Positions 59,501-64,000 of a stretch of 64,000 nucleotides of DNA are shown here, piece after piece. Origin of the DNA: Bradyrhizobium oligotrophicum S58. Lineage in GTDB: Bacteria > Pseudomonadota > Alphaproteobacteria > Rhizobiales > Xanthobacteraceae. The stretch spans positions 682,001 through 746,000 of the forward strand of contig NC_020453.1 of NCBI RefSeq assembly GCF_000344805.1. The letters run 5' to 3'. The notes under the pieces were generated by a model. It was not told the DNA's origin. It saw only the letters and a program-made list of their open reading frames with translations, and made no database searches. Within the stretch, counting starts at the first letter, position 1. Each line of letters begins with the position of its first letter. The position numbers and the translations under genes are program-made.

Positions 59501-61189
59501 ATGGCCGGGGAAGACCGCGTGCTCGCGGGAGGCAAGACGTTCATCGATTTTCAGACCGATCCCTCCCGCTACAAGCATTGGAAGCTCTCGATCGACGGCG
59601 ACGTGGCGACGCTCGCCATGGACGTCGACGAGAATGGCGGCCTGTTCGAGGGCTACCAGCTCAAGCTCAATTCCTATGATCTCGGCGTCGACATCGAGCT
59701 GGCGGATGCCGTGCAGCGGCTGCGCTTCGAGCAGCCCGAGGTGAAGGTCGTGGTGCTGCGCTCGGCGAAGCCGCGCGTGTTCTGCGCCGGCGCCAACATC
59801 CGCATGCTCGCGGGCGCCACCCATGCCCACAAGGTGAACTTCTGCAAATTCACCAACGAGACCCGCAACGGCTTCGAGGATTCCTCCGAGAACTCGGGCC
59901 AGCGCTTCATCACCGTGGTGAACGGCACGGCTGCCGGCGGCGGCTATGAGCTTGCGCTCGCCACGGACCACATCATCCTCGCCGACGACGGCTCGTCGTC
60001 GGTGTCGCTGCCGGAGGTGCCGCTGCTCGCGGTGCTGCCGGGCACCGGCGGCCTCACGCGCGTCGTCGACAAGCGCAAGGTGCGCCGCGACCGCGCGGAT
60101 GCGTTCTGCACCACGGAAGAGGGCGTCAAGGGCAAGCGCGCCGTGCAATGGCGCCTCGTCGACGAGATCGCGCCGAACTCCAAGGTCGATGCCAAGGTCG
60201 CCGAGCGCGCCAAGGAGTTCGCAGCCGCCTCGAAGCGCAACGGCAGCGGCAAGGGCGTTGCGCTCACACCGCTGAAGCGCGTGATCGATGCGTCGAGCGT
60301 GCGCTACGGCTTCGTCAATGTCGACATCGACCGAACCGCCCGCATCGCCACCATCACGATCTCGGCGCCCGAGGCCGCACCACCGGCCGATATCGACGGC
60401 ATGATCGCGCAGGGCGCATCGTTCTGGCCGCTGCAGGTCGCGCGCGAGCTCGACGACGCCATCCTGCATTTGCGGATCAACGAGCTCGGCATCGCCATGC
60501 TCGTGTTCAAGTCGCATGGCGACCGTGCGCAAGTGCTCGCCCATGACGCTTTCCTCGAAGTCAACAAGGCGCATTGGCTTGCCAACGAGATCCGGCACTA
60601 CTGGAAGCGCGTGCTCAAGCGCATCGACGTCACGTCACGCACCTTGGTGACGCTGGTCGAGCCCGGCTCCTGCTTTGCCGGCACCTTGGCCGAGCTCGTG
60701 TTCGCCTCCGACCGCTCCTACATGCTGATCGGCACCATCCAGGGCGACAACCGTCCGGCGCCGGCGATCGAACTGTCGGCGATGAATTTCGGTCCCTATC
60801 CGATGAGCCACGGCCTGACCCGGCTGGAATCACGCTTCCTCACTGATCCCCGCGATCTCGAGCGCGTGCGCGAGCAGGTCGGCAAGCCGCTCGAAGCAGA
60901 TGAAGCCGAGGAGCTCGGCCTCGTGACCTTCGCGCTGGATGACATCGATTGGGAAGACGAGATCCGCGTCTTTCTCGAGGAGCGCGCCAGCTTCTCGCCG
61001 GACAGCCTCACCGGTCTCGAAGCCAATCTGCGCTTCGCCGGCCCGGAGACGATGGAATCGAAGATCTTCGCTCGCCTCACCGCCTGGCAGAACTGGATCT
61101 TCCAGCGCCCCAACGCGGTCGGCGAGGAGGGCGCACTCCGGCGCTACGGCACCGGCGAGCGGCCGCAATACGACATGACGCGCGTCTGA
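59501..61189 (+). CDS. boxC: 2,3-epoxybenzoyl-CoA dihydrolase BoxC
   Basis: The 562-residue enzyme opens the ring of 2,3-epoxybenzoyl-CoA, releasing formate. It is a large member of the crotonase family with the oxyanion-hole segments KPRVFCAGANIRMLAG and VVNGTAAGGGYELALATDHI, and a second crotonase-like half from about residue 280. Length and motifs fit BoxC. It stands 32 bp ahead of boxB and is controlled by the region with two TGCA-type motifs. Confidence 0.96.
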   Translation: MAGEDRVLAGGKTFIDFQTDPSRYKHWKLSIDGDVATLAMDVDENGGLFEGYQLKLNSYDLGVDIELADAVQRLRFEQPEVKVVVLRSAKPRVFCAGANIRMLAGATHAHKVNFCKFTNETRNGFEDSSENSGQRFITVVNGTAAGGGYELALATDHIILADDGSSSVSLPEVPLLAVLPGTGGLTRVVDKRKVRRDRADAFCTTEEGVKGKRAVQWRLVDEIAPNSKVDAKVAERAKEFAAASKRNGSGKGVALTPLKRVIDASSVRYGFVNVDIDRTARIATITISAPEAAPPADIDGMIAQGASFWPLQVARELDDAILHLRINELGIAMLVFKSHGDRAQVLAHDAFLEVNKAHWLANEIRHYWKRVLKRIDVTSRTLVTLVEPGSCFAGTLAELVFASDRSYMLIGTIQGDNRPAPAIELSAMNFGPYPMSHGLTRLESRFLTDPRDLERVREQVGKPLEADEAEELGLVTFALDDIDWEDEIRVFLEERASFSPDSLTGLEANLRFAGPETMESKIFARLTAWQNWIFQRPNAVGEEGALRRYGTGERPQYDMTRV

Positions 61190-61221
61190 GCGAACAGAAG
61201 AGAGCCACCCGGGAGGTCTCC

Positions 61222-62673
<1,452 letters not shown>

Positions 62674-62766
62674 GCGCAGGCAACGGTGTAGCCCCGGCCT
62701 TGCGCCAGGACTACACCGCGTGATGTCGGCAGAACGTGTGGCACCGGCGTTGCGTCAAACTCCGCC

Positions 62767-62880
62767 GTCGTCCCTGCGCACGCAGGGACCCATAGCCACC
62801 GGCCTCTGTGAGGCGGCGACTGGCAGCTATGTCTTACCGATAAATTCCGCGGTATGGGTCCCTGCGTGCGCAGGGACGAC
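62767..62880. repeat. Perfect 28-bp inverted repeat after boxB
   Basis: The 28 bp at 62767-62794 (GTCGTCCCTGCGCACGCAGG and onward) are repeated without mismatch as the reverse complement at 62853-62880. Each arm is itself partly palindromic (CCCTGCG and CGCAGGG). It lies between convergent boxB and the SDR gene and may serve as a terminator of both. Confidence 0.85.
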
Positions 62881-62906
62881 ACCGGTTTTGCCGTTACAGC
62901 TTGGCC

Positions 62907-63716
62907 TCAGCTATCCCATCCCGCGCCCGGAATGCCCGGGTTGGCGTAGACGATGCCCCCATCCACGGCGATGGTGTTGCCCACCACGTAGTCGCCCGCA
63001 CGCGACGCCAAGAAGATCGCCGTCCCCGCCATGTCCTCATCGGTGCCGACGCGTCCGGCCGGCACGCGCGCGGCGACTTCGTCGGCATTGTCGCGGGCGG
63101 CCTTGTTCATGTCGGACTTGAACGGACCCGGCGCGATCGCTGTCACCACGATGTGGTCCTTGATCAGCTTGGCGGCCATCCGGCGCGTCAGGTGGATCAG
63201 ACCGGATTTGCTCGCCGCATAGGAATAGGTCTCGAGCGGGTTGACGAAGATGCCGTCGATCGAGGCGATGTTGATCACCTTGGCCGGCCGATCGGTACTG
63301 GCCGCCGCGCGCAACGGAGCCGCCAGGGCCTTGGTCAGGAAGAACGGCGTCTTGAGGTTCAGATTCATCACCTTGTCCCAGCCGCTTTCCGGGAATTCGT
63401 CGAAATCCGCGCCCCAGGCGGCGCCGGCATTGTTGACGAGGATGTCGAGCTTGGGCTCGCGCTTCTTGATCTCGGTAGCCAGCATGTCGATGCCCGCCAT
63501 CGTCGAGATGTCGATCGGCAGCGCGATGCATTCGCCGCCATATTCCGCGGCCAATGCCTTGGCGGTCTCCTCGCACGGTCCGGCCTTGCGCGCGGTGATG
63601 TAGACCCGCGCCGCGCCGTGGGCGAGCAGGCCGGATGCGATCATCTTGCCGATGCCGCGCGAGCCGCCGGTAACGAGCGCGATACGCCCTTCGAGTGAGA
63701 ACAGGTTCCTGAGCAT
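62907..63716 (-). CDS. Short-chain dehydrogenase/reductase
   Basis: The 269-residue enzyme has the classical SDR pattern: the cofactor motif TGGSRGIGK, NNAG in ILVNNAGAAWG, the catalytic Ser in NIASIDG, and YSYAASKSG with the Tyr and Lys. It ends VVGNTIAVDGGIVYANPG. The ATG at 63716 has AGGGAGG just before it. It resembles the RhlG-like group acting on 3-oxoacyl or alcohol substrates. It is convergent with the box genes, so a link to them is not implied. Confidence 0.93.
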   Translation of the reverse strand: MLRNLFSLEGRIALVTGGSRGIGKMIASGLLAHGAARVYITARKAGPCEETAKALAAEYGGECIALPIDISTMAGIDMLATEIKKREPKLDILVNNAGAAWGADFDEFPESGWDKVMNLNLKTPFFLTKALAAPLRAAASTDRPAKVINIASIDGIFVNPLETYSYAASKSGLIHLTRRMAAKLIKDHIVVTAIAPGPFKSDMNKAARDNADEVAARVPAGRVGTDEDMAGTAIFLASRAGDYVVGNTIAVDGGIVYANPGIPGAGWDS

Positions 63717-63840
63717 GGTGCCTCCCTTTATCGTTGTCGATTGCGCTTGTGAGCGGGGGGCGCCAGCCCTGTCAAGTGAGACGCAGTCGCACGGATTGGC
63801 CGTGATCGAGGTGGAGAGCGACGTCGCGGAGCCCCGGGGC

Positions 63841-64000
63841 TCACGCCGCATCGATGCGACGGAAGCCATTCCACATTGCGGTGGCGGCGCCCGAAGTCAG
63901 CACCGGCAGCACGCGGGCATCCTGATAGTGGCCGTTCAACGAGACGCGCGACAATGCGGTCAGGTGATCGGCGCTTTCGGCGAAGATCATGCCCGGGCGG
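63841..64000 (-). CDS. 3' end of an unidentified gene at the window edge
   Basis: Reading leftward from the edge, an open frame of 52 codons ends at TGA 63841-63843. It encodes RPGMIFAESADHLTALSRVS and ends TSGAATAMWNGFRRIDAA. Codon use and amino-acid composition are like the neighbouring genes. It is in the same direction as the SDR gene and 125 bp upstream of it. The family is not recognisable from this fragment. Confidence 0.55.
   Translation of the reverse strand, partial: RPGMIFAESADHLTALSRVSLNGHYQDARVLPVLTSGAATAMWNGFRRIDAA

Noticed and set aside
62739-62754. TGGCAC-N5-TTGC match resembling a sigma-54 promoter
   Set aside because: It lies just before a palindromic repeat, and no rightward gene follows within the window.

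Overview
The window is GC-rich DNA from an alphaproteobacterium, most likely Bradyrhizobium or a close relative such as Rhodopseudomonas. The evidence is the gene content: a sox cluster with soxK, a CIO-type bd oxidase, a CYP199A-type P450 with its ferredoxin, the box benzoyl-CoA pathway and many ABC importers. The intergenic palindromic repeats also resemble those that litter Bradyrhizobiaceae genomes. The genus is inferred from these features and was not tested by a search. I saw no rRNA, tRNA, CRISPR array, transposase or phage gene.

Layout. 1-892: the start of an MFS transporter that runs off the left edge. 1371-6707: a leftward sulfur-oxidation operon, soxX-soxY-soxZ-soxA-soxK-soxB, followed by a persulfide-dioxygenase/rhodanese fusion. 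6860-15334: a DUF938 methyltransferase, a prolyl oligopeptidase, an MFS transporter, an AhpD-like protein, two acyl-CoA dehydrogenases and a fasciclin protein. 15335-16328: a gene-free, strongly structured stretch. 16329-20674: an orphan amino-acid binding protein, an L,D-transpeptidase, and cydA-cydB plus a 41-residue DUF2474 protein. 21029-26411: an ECF sigma factor and a three-gene histidine kinase / hybrid kinase / response regulator phosphorelay. 26836-29114: a lone sugar-type binding protein coupled to a phosphotransferase-fold protein. 29281-39751: a nitrogen-scavenging island made of a sigma-54 promoter, a dipeptide-type ABC importer, AtzG/AtzE/AtzH, a GntR regulator and, on the opposite strand, allophanate hydrolase AtzF. 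40888-49246: a MarR regulator, the CYP199A-type P450 and ferredoxin, two binding proteins each followed by its own terminator, and LivHMGF, probably for uptake and O-demethylation of aromatic acids. 49284-49947: a FixK/FNR-type box, a 50-residue membrane protein and a small secreted protein. 50137-55087: the guanidine operon. 55100-55707: two small genes, one encoding a PilZ domain. 55845-62673: boxR, benzoate-CoA ligase, an alpha/beta hydrolase, boxC and boxB. 62907-64000: an SDR and the 3' end of another gene.

The most interesting system is at 50137-55087. A near-perfect sigma-54 promoter precedes a guanidine-I (ykkC) riboswitch, which is followed by a start-codon-proximal hairpin. Then come a three-component NitT/TauT-type ABC importer, an arginase-fold enzyme that looks like the nickel-dependent guanidine hydrolase GdmH, and a previously unremarked protein with 21 histidines in its first 42 residues. 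In cyanobacteria, GdmH needs dedicated HypA/HypB-like nickel chaperones. No hypA/hypB-like gene lies here, so the His-rich protein is a good candidate for a different nickel-delivery factor. The cassette would sense, import and hydrolyse guanidine to urea and ammonia under nitrogen limitation. Together with the second sigma-54 promoter and the AtzEFGH genes, the window carries two separate organic-nitrogen scavenging units.

Several palindromic repeats sit between genes, and one is translated in frame as the linker of a fused ABC ATPase. Three copies of a TGCA-N6-TTCA motif next to boxR, the CoA ligase and boxC probably mark BoxR operators.
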